Origin: Kocuria sp. cx-455
GTDB lineage: Bacteria > Actinomycetota > Actinomycetes > Actinomycetales > Micrococcaceae
Length of the DNA stretch: 64,000 nt
Reading direction: 5' to 3'
NCBI RefSeq assembly: GCF_014698015.1
Contig: NZ_JACXBS010000006.1
Location: 62,001 to 126,000, forward strand
Positions 1 through 8,904 of the stretch are shown in pieces (the stretch's first letter is position 1; every line of letters starts with the position of its first letter). A model generated the notes under the pieces. It saw nothing but the letters and a program-made list of their open reading frames with translations. It was not told where the DNA came from and did no database searches. The translations under genes and the position numbers were made by a program.

Positions 1-1
1 C

Positions 2-625
2 GAAGCCACCATCTGGGTGGACGTGGACGCGACCGAGCTGCTGACCCTGCGCGCAAGTTACAAGGCGAAGGACCCGCAGAACGCGCCGAGTCTGCTGGCG
101 CTCCTGGCCCGCTTCACGCTCGCTGGGCTGCGCGCCTACCCGCAGCTGTGCTCGCGGTGGGAGACGCACGAGGACGGCACGCGTTCGATCGCGCGGTTCG
201 ACGGCGTGAATCTGGGTCTGGCCGTGGAATCCGAGCGCGGGCTGCTGGTACCCAACCTGCGCAACGCGGACCAGCTCACCACCGTGGAACTCAACCGGCG
301 GATGCGTGAGGTCATCGAGGTGGCCCGTTCCGGCAAGGCGAGCCCCTCGGAACTGACCGGAAGCACGTTCACGCTCAACAACTACGGTGTGTTCGGCACG
401 GACGGCGCCACGCCCATCATCAACCACCCCGAGGTGGGCATCCTGGGTATCGGGCGCATCATCGACAAGCCGTGGGTGGTCAATGGCGAACTCGCGGTTC
501 GCAAGGTCACCACCCTGACCCTGGCCTTCGATCACCGCGTGTGCGACGGCGGCTCCGCGGGCGGCTTCTTGCGGTTCATCGCCGACGCCGTGGAGGACCC
601 GACCAGCGCGTTCCTGCGGATGTAA
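2..625 (+). CDS. 2-oxo acid dehydrogenase E2 component, catalytic domain (5' partial)
   Basis: The reading frame is open from the window edge, so only the C-terminal ~207 residues are present. They match the trimeric acyltransferase core of dihydrolipoamide acyltransferases (E2), which move an acyl group from lipoyl-lysine to CoA in pyruvate, 2-oxoglutarate or branched-chain oxo acid dehydrogenase complexes. The signature AFDHRVCDGGSAGGFL near the C-terminus holds the catalytic His (HRVCDG), and SGSTFTLNN-like and NYGVFGTDGATPII segments are also typical. The lipoyl and E1/E3-binding domains would lie upstream of the window. Which substrate the complex uses cannot be told from this fragment. 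The gene is followed by a convergent gene about 40 bp away. Confidence 0.9.
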   Translation, partial: EATIWVDVDATELLTLRASYKAKDPQNAPSLLALLARFTLAGLRAYPQLCSRWETHEDGTRSIARFDGVNLGLAVESERGLLVPNLRNADQLTTVELNRRMREVIEVARSGKASPSELTGSTFTLNNYGVFGTDGATPIINHPEVGILGIGRIIDKPWVVNGELAVRKVTTLTLAFDHRVCDGGSAGGFLRFIADAVEDPTSAFLRM

Positions 626-666
626 CCGGTCAAGTTATTGCAAACGCAACGAATTGTGCGGTGGGC

Positions 667-1788
667 CTACCTGGTCCGCCGCACAATGCCGTCCGTGACC
701 TCGAGCAGGTTGCCCACCAAGGCGGCCGGCAGTTGCGAATCCTCCAGCAGGTCCCTGGCACGCTGGGCCGCCTGCTCGGCCATCCGCTCCACGCCGGCGC
801 GCGCGCCGCAGCGTTCCAGCAGGTCCTTGGCCGCATGGGCGTCCTCATCGCTGAGACCGCCTACCGCGACCCGGTCCAGGATCTCCCGCAGCTTGGGCCC
901 GTACGGCCCGTGCTCGGCCAAGGAAATGAGCATGGTCCGCTTGCCCTCGCGCAGATCAGATTGAGCCGACTTGCCGGTCCGTTCCGGGTCCCCGAAAACG
1001 CCCAGGACATCGTCCGCGAGCTGGTAGGCCGTACCCATGGCCCGCCCGACATCACCGAGCACGTTGACGTCCGCCACGGGAGCCCCACCCAGCACGGCTC
1101 CCGCGGTCAGCGGTGCCTCGAAGGAATACGCGGACGTCTTCAGCCGGGTGGCCAGCAAGATCTCCTCGTTGGACACGGTCACCCCCGGCAGCGCGTGCTC
1201 CACGTCCAGGAACTCGCCGGCCGCCGAGCGGAACACCGCTTCGTCCAGGATCGCGAGCAGTCGCAGCAGCCGCGATTCCGGCGCGTGGGACGTGGCGATC
1301 AGCCGATACGCGCCCGTGAGCGCGAGGTCCCCGGCCAGGATCCCCACGCTGCGGCCGTACTGTTTCGTGTGTTCCGTTTCCACCGCCGACGCCGCTCGGT
1401 CACCCACCGCCATGCGGGTTGCGGCACGACGTTCGGCCGCCGCGTTGATCGTGGGTTGGTGGCGGCGTAGCTCGTCCTGGTCGATCACGTCGTCGTGGAT
1501 GAGCAGAGCGGTGTGCAGCAGCTCGAACCCCGCCCCCGCAGCATTGATCACCGGGTGCACGGGCCGGGCCGGATACGAGTGGGCGGCCATGTGCAGCAAT
1601 TGCGGACGCACGCCCTTGCCGCCGTTGGCCACGCGGGCGATTTCCCGCCACAGCTGCGCGAACCGCGGATTGACCTGCTCGGCGCGCTCAATCGCGTTGT
1701 TCAAGAATCCCTGAAGGGTCTTGGATGCGGTGAACTCCTCCACGGGCCGGCCGGTGCCGCTCTGCGTGTAGGAGGAGTACTTCTTCAT
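667..1788 (-). CDS. Polyprenyl (geranylgeranyl-type) diphosphate synthase
   Basis: Trans-isoprenyl diphosphate synthase, 373 aa, which condenses isopentenyl diphosphate onto allylic diphosphates. Family landmarks in order: GGKGVRPQL (residues ~56-64), the first Asp-rich motif in LLIHDDVIDQDE (~95-106), and the second in QLADDVLGVFGDPERTGKS with the downstream KRTML. The first Asp-rich motif is the short DDxxD form used by bacterial IdsA/CrtE-type enzymes. The ATG start lies 4 bp after the stop of the upstream P450 gene, so the two are almost certainly co-transcribed. Product chain length is not predictable by eye, so geranylgeranyl diphosphate is only a guess. No terpene cyclase or carotenoid gene lies next to it here. 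Confidence 0.88.
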   Translation of the reverse strand: MKKYSSYTQSGTGRPVEEFTASKTLQGFLNNAIERAEQVNPRFAQLWREIARVANGGKGVRPQLLHMAAHSYPARPVHPVINAAGAGFELLHTALLIHDDVIDQDELRRHQPTINAAAERRAATRMAVGDRAASAVETEHTKQYGRSVGILAGDLALTGAYRLIATSHAPESRLLRLLAILDEAVFRSAAGEFLDVEHALPGVTVSNEEILLATRLKTSAYSFEAPLTAGAVLGGAPVADVNVLGDVGRAMGTAYQLADDVLGVFGDPERTGKSAQSDLREGKRTMLISLAEHGPYGPKLREILDRVAVGGLSDEDAHAAKDLLERCGARAGVERMAEQAAQRARDLLEDSQLPAALVGNLLEVTDGIVRRTR

Positions 1789-1792
1789 ACCC

Positions 1793-3106
1793 CTATTTCA
1801 GCACACCGCTCTGACCGGCTGCAGCGTATCCCACGCGCAATCCTTCCACGCGGTAAGCGGCAATCAACGGGTCCGTGAACAGTTCGGGCGTGGTCAGTTG
1901 TATGACGTCTCGCTCGAACAGTTCCCGCAGGAACACGTCCGATTCCTGGATGGCCACGAAATGGCCGGGGCACCGGTGAGCGCCGTCGCCGAATGCCGCG
2001 CCCTCGGGACGAACCCCGCGCGTAATGTCGCGTCCGGGACAGACTTCCCGGGGCGTGTCGAAGACCTCGGCGTCCACGTTGGTGTCCTTGATGGACATCG
2101 TGATCAAGTCACCGGCGGGAATCTTGTAGTGCTGACCGCGGTGCTCGAGTTCGATGTCCTGGGCGGCGCGCCGATAAAGCAAACCAACCACGGGTTCCAG
2201 GCGCAGAATGTCGTACAGGATCGCGTACCGCTCACCCTGGCCGGCCACCTTGTACCGCTCCAGTAGCTGTCGGTTGTCCAGCAGGTGCCACGCGGCCATC
2301 GCGATGAACTCGCGCGTGGTGATCATGCCCGCCGCCGCGTAGGTGAGGCACTCGGTGGCGATCTCTGTCAGGGTGTACTGCTGATCGAGCAGGTGCGAAA
2401 TCACGTCTGCTCTGCGCCGCCTCTTGCGAGCTCTGACCGCCGGGCGGACATCGCGCCACGTGAAGGTGGCCACCGGCAGGTTGCCGATCACCGAGCGGAT
2501 GGCAAACCATGCCCTGCGCCAGGGCGTGCGGGGCGCCTCGGTGGGATCGCCGTGGTCGCCGAACAGTTTCATGAGGCGCTTGCCCATGGCGTCGGGGTCG
2601 CTACCCTCAAGGCCCACGATGTGGGCGGCCACCCGCACGGAGTACCCCATGGTCGCCTCGCTCAGATCCAACGAACCGGTGCGGTCCAACTCGGCCATGG
2701 CCTCCCTGGCGTACCGGTCCATCAGCTCTCGATAAGTGGTGTCCACGGTGGTCGGAGCGAAGAAGCGCGCGATCTTGGAGCGTTGTTCGCGATGCTCGGG
2801 GCCGTCCGCGAACAGCACCGGGATGCGGGCTTTGCGCAGCCCCGCCCGCGCTTGTTCGGCGCGGAAACCGGCCTGCAACGTTCCCTGGCTGCGCAGCACC
2901 TGACGCGCCAGCTCCAGTGACGTGATGCGCCAGGTGTCCCCCACACGCTCAAGGGGAACGTGGGTGTCCCATTCACCGTCGGTAGCTTTTCGCTGGTCCG
3001 GGTCCTGACTGTCGGTGCGCCCGGTGACCGGGCAGTGGTTCGTGTCCGAGGCGCGCTCGGATCCTTCGGGCGCGGTGTGTTCGGCACTCATATCACCCAT
3101 TGTCAC
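1793..3106 (-). CDS. Cytochrome P450, atypical I-helix and K-helix motifs
   Basis: A 437-aa soluble bacterial P450 with no membrane anchor. The heme-binding loop FGDGAHRCPG (residues 372-381) gives Cys379 as the axial thiolate ligand. The I-helix reads AAAGMITTRE (257-266): the Thr pair is present, but the acidic residue normally before it is Ile262. The K-helix ExxR position reads DILR (299-302), with Asp for the nearly invariant Glu. The N-terminal ~45 residues are polar and probably disordered; Met6 is an alternative start. It is the first gene of a two-gene unit with the polyprenyl diphosphate synthase, suggesting a role in isoprenoid tailoring (inference). No ferredoxin or reductase gene is nearby. 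Confidence 0.85.
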   Translation of the reverse strand: MTMGDMSAEHTAPEGSERASDTNHCPVTGRTDSQDPDQRKATDGEWDTHVPLERVGDTWRITSLELARQVLRSQGTLQAGFRAEQARAGLRKARIPVLFADGPEHREQRSKIARFFAPTTVDTTYRELMDRYAREAMAELDRTGSLDLSEATMGYSVRVAAHIVGLEGSDPDAMGKRLMKLFGDHGDPTEAPRTPWRRAWFAIRSVIGNLPVATFTWRDVRPAVRARKRRRRADVISHLLDQQYTLTEIATECLTYAAAGMITTREFIAMAAWHLLDNRQLLERYKVAGQGERYAILYDILRLEPVVGLLYRRAAQDIELEHRGQHYKIPAGDLITMSIKDTNVDAEVFDTPREVCPGRDITRGVRPEGAAFGDGAHRCPGHFVAIQESDVFLRELFERDVIQLTTPELFTDPLIAAYRVEGLRVGYAAAGQSGVLK

Positions 3107-3443
3107 TCATGAGGGCGCACGTGGATACAGCGCGCCAGACTTCCGATGCTGAGCGCGCCCATGTGTCGCCAGCACCTGCGCTCGTTCTCGGACGGGGCTC
3201 GCGTCCGAATACAGCCGTTCCGGGCATCCGCGTTTCCGGTGGTGCGGGATTTCGCGGTGGACCGCTCCGCCAGGGTCATCTCCTGCCTGGTCAGGCCGAA
3301 CATTCATATGCTGTTCTTCTGAAAGTCTCCTTGGGGAGCAAATTTAGTGAGGTACGCTATCCTTCTTCCCGATCTACCAGGTGGGCAACCAACGGCAATG
3401 GACCACAGGCAAAGACGGGACCAACTGCGAGAAGGGACCGAGC
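3107..3443. other. Divergent intergenic region between P450 and urease operons
   Basis: About 340 bp separate the divergent P450 and ureA starts, so promoters for both operons should lie here. The ureA-proximal part (about 3305-3375) is clearly richer in A and T than the rest, as expected for a promoter. A small CTCC-TTGG-GGAG hairpin lies near 3329-3340. I cannot assign a convincing -35/-10 pair or a known nitrogen-regulator (GlnR or AmtR) box. Short reading frames cross the region on both strands, but none has a ribosome-binding site or recognisable content. Confidence 0.5.
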
Positions 3444-3746
3444 ATGCATTTGCAGCCCAAAGATCAAGAAAAACTCCTGGTGGTGGTTGCCGCTGACCTG
3501 GCCCGCAGACGGCAAGCTCGCGGCCTCAAGCTCAACTACCCGGAAGCCATCGCCATCATCACCTACGAACTCCTGGAGGGGGCCCGGGACGGCCGTACGG
3601 TGGCAGACCTCATGAGCTGGGGAAGCACGATCCTGACCAAGGACGATGTCGGGGAGGGTATTGCTGAGATGATCCCGGATGTCCAGGTGGAGGCCACCTT
3701 CCCGGACGGCACCAAACTCGTGACCGTGCACCACCCCATCCGTTGA
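3444..3746 (+). CDS. ureA: Urease subunit gamma
   Basis: A 100-aa protein of the usual UreA length. The start is set by a ribosome-binding site (gagaaggga) just upstream of ATG and by the family N-terminus [20 protein letters not shown]; an in-frame ATG 63 bp earlier would add residues unknown in the family. With UreB and UreC it forms the nickel urease (urea + water to ammonia + carbamate) in the cytoplasm. The conserved [22 protein letters not shown] and [20 protein letters not shown] segments are present. It is the first gene of ureABCEFGD, and ureB begins 19 bp after its stop. Confidence 0.97.
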   Translation: MHLQPKDQEKLLVVVAADLARRRQARGLKLNYPEAIAIITYELLEGARDGRTVADLMSWGSTILTKDDVGEGIAEMIPDVQVEATFPDGTKLVTVHHPIR

Positions 3747-3765
3747 GATGAAGCGAGGAAGAATC

Positions 3766-4197
3766 ATGAACCCCGGAGAGTACATCCTGGCCAAGGACCC
3801 CGTCGTGTGCAATGAGGGACGCGAGGCCATCAGCCTCGAGGTCCTCAACCGTGGTGACCGCCCCGTGCAGGTGGGCTCCCACTTTCACTTCGCCGAGGCC
3901 AATCGCGCCCTGGAATTCGATCGCGAAAAGGCCCTGGGCCACCGCCTGGACATCCCCGCCGGGACCGCCGTGCGCCTGGAGCCGGGGGATTCCACCACCG
4001 TCAAGCTGATTCCCCTGGGAGGCGACCGCATGGCCTTCGGTTTCCGCGACCTCGTGGACGGTCCGCTGGACGCCCGCGCAGCCACACCGTTCGACGGCGG
4101 CAGCTCACACGAGAACTCGCCGCGCCACGAATCCGCCGCCGGCGACGCGCCCCAGCCGCTCCATCAACGTGACAACTTCTCCAACGAGACCCGCTGA
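3766..4197 (+). CDS. ureB: Urease subunit beta with polar C-terminal tail
   Basis: A 143-aa protein starting at [13 protein letters not shown], with the ribosome-binding site gaggaag a few bases upstream; an ATG 18 bp earlier lacks one. Residues 1-105 carry the UreB fold, including [18 protein letters not shown] and GFRDLVDG. The last ~38 residues form a polar, His/Ser/Asn-containing tail, longer than the compact ~100-aa beta subunits of many bacteria; such tails occur in other actinobacterial UreB proteins. It packs against UreC in the (UreABC)3 enzyme. A gap of 42 bp leads to ureC. Confidence 0.96.
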   Translation: MNPGEYILAKDPVVCNEGREAISLEVLNRGDRPVQVGSHFHFAEANRALEFDREKALGHRLDIPAGTAVRLEPGDSTTVKLIPLGGDRMAFGFRDLVDGPLDARAATPFDGGSSHENSPRHESAAGDAPQPLHQRDNFSNETR

Positions 4198-4239
4198 ACG
4201 CGGCCTTTCCACGACACGACGCCAGACAAGAGGGCAAGC

Positions 4240-5955
4240 ATGAGTTTTGAATTGAGCCGAGAGCAGTACTCGAGCCTTTACGGGCCCACCACTGGTGACG
4301 CCGTGCGCTTGGCGGACACCGAACTCTTCGCCGAGATCGAGAAGGACCTCACCACACCGGGCGAGGAAGCAGTCTTCGGTGGCGGGAAAGTGGTTCGGGA
4401 CGGCATGGGCCAGAACGGGCAGCTGGTGCGCGACGTGGGCATTCCCGACCTGGTGATCACCAACGTGATCATCATCGACTGGACTGGGATCTACAAAGCG
4501 GACGTGGCCGTGCGTGACGGTCACATCCTCAAGATCGGCAAGGCCGGAAACCCCCACATCATGAATGGGGTGGACATCGTCATCGGAGTGGCCACGGACG
4601 TGATCGCGGGTGAAGGCAAGATCCTCACCGCGGGCGGGATCGACACCCACATCCACTTCATCAGCCCGGACCAGATCGAAACCGCATTGGTCTCCGGGAT
4701 CACCACGATGATCGGCGGTGGCACCGGGCCCAGCGAGTCCAGCAAGGCAACTACCATCACACCCGGCGAGTGGAACATCCACAACATGCTCCGCTCCTTC
4801 GAGGAATTCCCCATGAACTTCGGGATTCTCGGCAAGGGCCACGGCTCCTCGATCTCCCCGATGGCCGAGCAGATCCGGGCTGGGGCCATCGGGCTGAAGA
4901 TCCACGAAGATTGGGGGGCCACCCCCTCGTCCATCAACACCTCCCTCCAGGTCGCTGACGAGTACGACGTGCAGGTTGCAATCCACACCGACACCCTCAA
5001 CGAGGCCGGGTTCGTGGAGGACACGCGCGCGGCGATCGCTGGCCGCGTGATCCACACCTTCCATACCGAGGGCGCCGGCGGCGGTCACGCACCGGACATC
5101 ATCGAACTGGCCCAGGACCCCAACATCCTGCCCGCTTCGACCAACCCGACTCTCCCCTACACGCGCAACACCATCGAAGAGCACCTGGACATGCTCATGG
5201 TCTGTCACCACCTGAACCCGGACATCCCGGAGGACGTGGCATTCGCCGACTCCCGCATCCGCAAGGAAACCATTGCGGCCGAGGACGTGCTGCAGGACAT
5301 GGGGATCTTCTCAATGACTTCCTCGGACTCCCAGGCCATGGGACGGGTGGGAGAAGTCATCTTGCGCACCTGGCAGGTGGCCGATTCCATGAAGCGTCAG
5401 CGCGGCAAGCTGCCCGAGGACGAGGGGAAGACCGGGGACAATTACCGCATCAAGCGGTTCATTTCCAAGTACACGATCAACCCGGCGATCGCCCAGGGCA
5501 TCTCCCACGCGGTCGGTTCGGTGGAAGAGGGAAAGTTCGCGGATCTGATCCTGTGGGAGCCCAAGTTCTTCGGTGTGAAGCCCGAACTGATCATCAAGGG
5601 CGGACAGATGGTCCACGGGATCGTGGGAGACCCCAACGCCTCCATTCCCACGCCGCAGCCTCGGTGGTACCGCAAGGCCTTTGGTGCGTACGGTAAGGCC
5701 GTGGCGGGCAGCTCGATCACCTTCATGTCCAAGGCCTCGATCCGCGCGGGCGTACCCCGCCTGCTGAAGCTGGACAAGGTGGTCCGGGCCTGCCGGGACA
5801 TCCGGAACCTGAAGAAGTCAGACCTGAAGTTCAATGGTGAGACCCCCCAGTTGCGCGTGGACCCCGAGACCTACGAGGTCCGGGTGGACGGTGAACTCGT
5901 GACCTGCGAACCGCAAGAGCACCTGCCGCTGACTCAGCGTTACTTCCTGTTCTAG
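4240..5955 (+). CDS. ureC: Urease subunit alpha (catalytic)
   Basis: A 571-aa catalytic subunit of full family length. Landmarks in order: [12 protein letters not shown] (nickel-ligand His pair), [12 protein letters not shown] (the Lys that is carbamylated to bridge the two nickel ions), [12 protein letters not shown] and [13 protein letters not shown] (further nickel-ligand His residues), and [22 protein letters not shown], whose CHH contains the flap Cys and catalytic His. All key residues are intact, so the enzyme should be active once UreDEFG load nickel. It reads [20 protein letters not shown] at the N-terminus and sits centrally in the operon; ureE follows after 77 bp. Confidence 0.98.
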   Translation: MSFELSREQYSSLYGPTTGDAVRLADTELFAEIEKDLTTPGEEAVFGGGKVVRDGMGQNGQLVRDVGIPDLVITNVIIIDWTGIYKADVAVRDGHILKIGKAGNPHIMNGVDIVIGVATDVIAGEGKILTAGGIDTHIHFISPDQIETALVSGITTMIGGGTGPSESSKATTITPGEWNIHNMLRSFEEFPMNFGILGKGHGSSISPMAEQIRAGAIGLKIHEDWGATPSSINTSLQVADEYDVQVAIHTDTLNEAGFVEDTRAAIAGRVIHTFHTEGAGGGHAPDIIELAQDPNILPASTNPTLPYTRNTIEEHLDMLMVCHHLNPDIPEDVAFADSRIRKETIAAEDVLQDMGIFSMTSSDSQAMGRVGEVILRTWQVADSMKRQRGKLPEDEGKTGDNYRIKRFISKYTINPAIAQGISHAVGSVEEGKFADLILWEPKFFGVKPELIIKGGQMVHGIVGDPNASIPTPQPRWYRKAFGAYGKAVAGSSITFMSKASIRAGVPRLLKLDKVVRACRDIRNLKKSDLKFNGETPQLRVDPETYEVRVDGELVTCEPQEHLPLTQRYFLF

Positions 5956-6032
5956 CGACAACGAGCCGCACCGGGAGCTCAAGAACCCCAACCGTCCCCA
6001 TCAAGGACAGGACTTCAGAAAGGGAGGTTTTC

Positions 6033-6524
6033 GTGATCGTCACCAAGATTCTGGGCAACGTCCACGTCCCGTCCGACCAAACGCTGCTGGCCGGACGACA
6101 CGTGGAAAAGGTGACCCTCTCCAGCGCCGATCTGGTCAAGCGCATCCAACGGCTGCACACCGATCACGGCCACGAACTCGGCCTACGTCTGCCGGCCCAG
6201 GCGCCGGACCTCAAGGACGGGGACATCGTGATGATTGATGACTCCGGAGAACAGGGCAACGCCGTTGTGGTCCAGGTGCTGCCCACCGATGTATTGGTGA
6301 TCACCGCCCATAGCATCCAGGACATGGCATTCGTGGCTCACAGCCTGGGTAATCGGCACCTGCAGGCCCAGTTCTTCGGGAAGGACAGCGAGTACGAGGC
6401 CGAGGTGATGGTGGTTCAGTACGACCACACGGTCCAGGACTTCCTGGACCATCACGGGGTCCCGTACTCCCGTCAGGAACGCGTAATGCCCGTGCCGTTC
6501 CGCCATTCCGAGCACACGCACTAG
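6033..6524 (+). CDS. ureE: Urease accessory protein UreE (nickel metallochaperone)
   Basis: A 163-aa UreE with a GTG start preceded by a strong ribosome-binding site (aagggagg). UreE carries nickel to the UreDFG-apourease complex. The N-terminal peptide-binding-like half is followed by the metal-binding half with HSIQDMAFVAHSLGNRHLQAQFF, containing the conserved nickel-binding GNRH His. The C-terminus ends FRHSEHTH, a short His cluster rather than the long poly-His tail of Klebsiella-type UreE. ureF begins 3 bp after its stop, so translation is probably coupled. Confidence 0.95.
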   Translation: MIVTKILGNVHVPSDQTLLAGRHVEKVTLSSADLVKRIQRLHTDHGHELGLRLPAQAPDLKDGDIVMIDDSGEQGNAVVVQVLPTDVLVITAHSIQDMAFVAHSLGNRHLQAQFFGKDSEYEAEVMVVQYDHTVQDFLDHHGVPYSRQERVMPVPFRHSEHTH

Positions 6525-6527
6525 ACC

Positions 6528-7232
6528 GTGCCGGAATCAAGTATGCCCAGCATCCTGGGCCTCATGCAGCTCACGGACTCGGCCTTACCCACTGGGGCGT
6601 TCAGCCACTCCTTGGGTTTCGAGACGTACATGCACGCTGAGTGGGTGAAGGACGAACAGTCCTTCTCCACCTGGCTGGAGATGTTCGTGGAGCAGCAGCT
6701 GACCTACACCGACGCCCTGGCGATCCGGCTGGTCTACATGGCCACGAGTTTCGAACAGATCGAGGACCTGGACGAACTGGTCACGGTACAGGCCCTGCCC
6801 CGACAGATCCGCGAAGGCGGGATGACGATGGGCAAGCGCCTGCTGAGTATCGGGGCGGCCTCATACCCCGGCGACTGGGTGGAACGGTACCGACAGGGCG
6901 TGGCCGACGAGCACTTGCATGCCCACCAAGCCACGGTCTGGGGAGTGCTCGCCCGGAACCTCGGCGTCGCGGAGGAGACCGCGGTGGCATCCCACCTGTA
7001 CGCCACGGTGATCTCGTTGACCCAGAACGCGGTACGCGGTATCCCACTGGGGCAGAACAGCGGTCAAGGAGTGATCCGCAAGGCCCAGGACTGGGTGATA
7101 CGCGGCGTCGAAACCTCTCGGGAACTGGCCGAAAAGGGGCTGGCCGAGGAAGTCCTGGGCTCGTTGGCCCCGGGCCTGGAGATCGCGCAGATGAACCACG
7201 AAAGGCAACGTGCCCGGCTCTTCATGAGTTGA
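6528..7232 (+). CDS. ureF: Urease accessory protein UreF
   Basis: A 234-aa all-helical accessory protein that bridges UreD and UreG during nickel loading. Family features include [21 protein letters not shown] near the N-terminus and [18 protein letters not shown] in the C-terminal half. The GTG start lies 3 bp after the ureE stop; an ATG five codons later ([10 protein letters not shown]) is also possible. It belongs to the ureABCEFGD unit and is followed by ureG after 50 bp. Confidence 0.95.
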   Translation: MPESSMPSILGLMQLTDSALPTGAFSHSLGFETYMHAEWVKDEQSFSTWLEMFVEQQLTYTDALAIRLVYMATSFEQIEDLDELVTVQALPRQIREGGMTMGKRLLSIGAASYPGDWVERYRQGVADEHLHAHQATVWGVLARNLGVAEETAVASHLYATVISLTQNAVRGIPLGQNSGQGVIRKAQDWVIRGVETSRELAEKGLAEEVLGSLAPGLEIAQMNHERQRARLFMS

Positions 7233-7282
7233 ACGCGGTGTACCAGAAATACCAAGCAGATACAGAATCGCAGGAGAACATT

Positions 7283-7894
7283 ATGGATCCCGTCATCATC
7301 GGCATCGGAGGCCCCGTCGGGGCGGGCAAGACCCAACTCATCGAGCGATTGACGCGTGCCATGAGCAAAGACATCTCGATGGCCGCCATCACCAATGACA
7401 TCTACACCATTGTGGACGCCAAGATCCTGGCCCGCAACTCAGTGCTGCCCGAAGACCGGATCGTCGGGCTGGAGACCGGCGGCTGCCCGCACACCGCGAT
7501 TCGCGAGGACACGTCCATGAACGAAGCCGCGATCGAGGATCTGAAGAAGAAATTCCCGGACCTACAGGTGATCTTCGTGGAATCCGGTGGAGACAACCTG
7601 TCCGCGACCTTCAGCCCCGAGCTGGTGGACTTCTCGATCTACGTGATCGACGTGGCCCAGGGGGAGAAGATCCCGCGCAAGGCCGGTCAGGGCATGATCA
7701 AGTCGGACCTGTTCATCATCAACAAGACGGACCTAGCCCCGTACGTGGGCGCGGATCTCAGCATCATGGAAAAGGACTCCAAGGTTTTCCGCAAGGACAA
7801 GCCCTTCGCCTTCACCAACCTCCGGACCGATGAGGGCCTGGAGAAGGTCCAGGACTGGCTCCGCCACGACGTCCTATTGCTCGACCTTGTCTGA
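7283..7894 (+). CDS. ureG: Urease accessory GTPase UreG
   Basis: A 203-aa SIMIBI-class GTPase that powers nickel delivery to urease. The start [19 protein letters not shown] has an aggaga ribosome-binding site just upstream; the frame continues far 5' but overlaps ureF and is not coding there. P-loop GPVGAGKT, the metal-binding CPH in [17 protein letters not shown], the [15 protein letters not shown] switch segment and the NKTD guanine-specificity motif are all present. Its last codons overlap the probable start of ureD. Confidence 0.97.
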   Translation: MDPVIIGIGGPVGAGKTQLIERLTRAMSKDISMAAITNDIYTIVDAKILARNSVLPEDRIVGLETGGCPHTAIREDTSMNEAAIEDLKKKFPDLQVIFVESGGDNLSATFSPELVDFSIYVIDVAQGEKIPRKAGQGMIKSDLFIINKTDLAPYVGADLSIMEKDSKVFRKDKPFAFTNLRTDEGLEKVQDWLRHDVLLLDLV

Positions 7895-8846
7895 GACCGC
7901 CATCGGGTCCGCTACGACCTCGCCCCAGGCCCCCGCCGCGGGGAGCCCCCGTTCCGAGACGACACCGCCCCGTTCGGCGTGGACCGGCCAGTTGCGTCTG
8001 TCCGTGACGACCAGGGAAGGCCGCTCCTATGCGGCCAGGCAATTTCACGAAGGCGCGCTGCGGATCATGCGTCCGCATTACCTGGACGATTCCGGGCAGG
8101 TCACCTACACGGTGATCAACCCGGGGGGTGCGTACTTCGGGGCTGACACCTACCTGATGGACGTGGAGCTCGCAGAAGGTGCGTCTTTGGCCCTGACCAC
8201 GCAGTCCGCGACCAAGGTTTATCGCACTCCGCAGGGCCCGGCCTCTCAGCACCTGAACGTGCGGCTGGGGCCGGGTAGCGTGCTCGAGTACATCCCGGAC
8301 CAGCTGATCGTCTATCGCGGTGGTTCCTACCTCCAGAAGACTCTCGTGGAGATGGACCCCACCGCCTCACTGTTGCTCGCCGAGGTCGTCACCCCCGGGT
8401 GGTCCCCCTCCGGGAAGTCCTTTGCCTACGACGAGCTGCGAATGCGCACAGAGGTCCGGGTACTCGCCCCCCGGGAAGAACCTCACACCACTGTCGCCCG
8501 CGCGCGCCGCCTGGTGGTAGATCAATTGCGGATCCGACCCGGTGAGCACGAGGACGTGACCGGCATGGGTCTCATGGAGGGCAACAGCCACACCGGTCAG
8601 CTGTTGATTGCGGATCGCCGTCTGGACGCGGTCATCTATGAGCGGCTGACCGAACTGGTAGACGCCTCACGGACCCATTCGGGCATTACCCGGGTCGATA
8701 CGGGTGCAGTTCAGGGGGTGCGGTGCGTGTGTATCCGTTCCCTGGCCGGTTCCACCGAGGACATCGCGTCCCTGCATCGGGCTGTGGCCGACGTCCTGCG
8801 CCGGGAATGGCGCGGACAGGATCCCGTATTTCTGCGGAAGTACTGA
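7887..8846 (+). CDS. ureD: Urease accessory protein UreD
   Basis: UreD (UreH) binds apourease directly and scaffolds the UreDFG nickel-loading complex. The family core is clear from [17 protein letters not shown] onward, with [40 protein letters not shown] and [11 protein letters not shown]. The start is uncertain. No ATG precedes the core in a sensible place, and I chose a TTG whose codon lies 8 bp inside the end of ureG, giving 319 aa; the first ~35 residues are low-complexity and may not be translated. It is the last of the seven urease genes and is followed after 58 bp by the nickel permease. Confidence 0.9.
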   Translation: MSETAIGSATTSPQAPAAGSPRSETTPPRSAWTGQLRLSVTTREGRSYAARQFHEGALRIMRPHYLDDSGQVTYTVINPGGAYFGADTYLMDVELAEGASLALTTQSATKVYRTPQGPASQHLNVRLGPGSVLEYIPDQLIVYRGGSYLQKTLVEMDPTASLLLAEVVTPGWSPSGKSFAYDELRMRTEVRVLAPREEPHTTVARARRLVVDQLRIRPGEHEDVTGMGLMEGNSHTGQLLIADRRLDAVIYERLTELVDASRTHSGITRVDTGAVQGVRCVCIRSLAGSTEDIASLHRAVADVLRREWRGQDPVFLRKY

Positions 8847-8904
8847 GCCCTGCCCCAGCGCAGCCATACTCCTACTTCTCCGCATTGTCCCCAGAAAGAA
8901 GATC

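Noticed and set aside
3100-3615. 171-codon plus-strand frame across the P450-ureA gap and ureA
   Set aside because: It overlaps ureA in another frame, has no ribosome-binding site and its translation has no recognisable content.
4105-5211. 368-codon open frame antisense to ureC
   Set aside because: It lies wholly opposite ureB/ureC, whose catalytic residues are intact; the antisense product is low-complexity and shares the usual mirror-frame composition.
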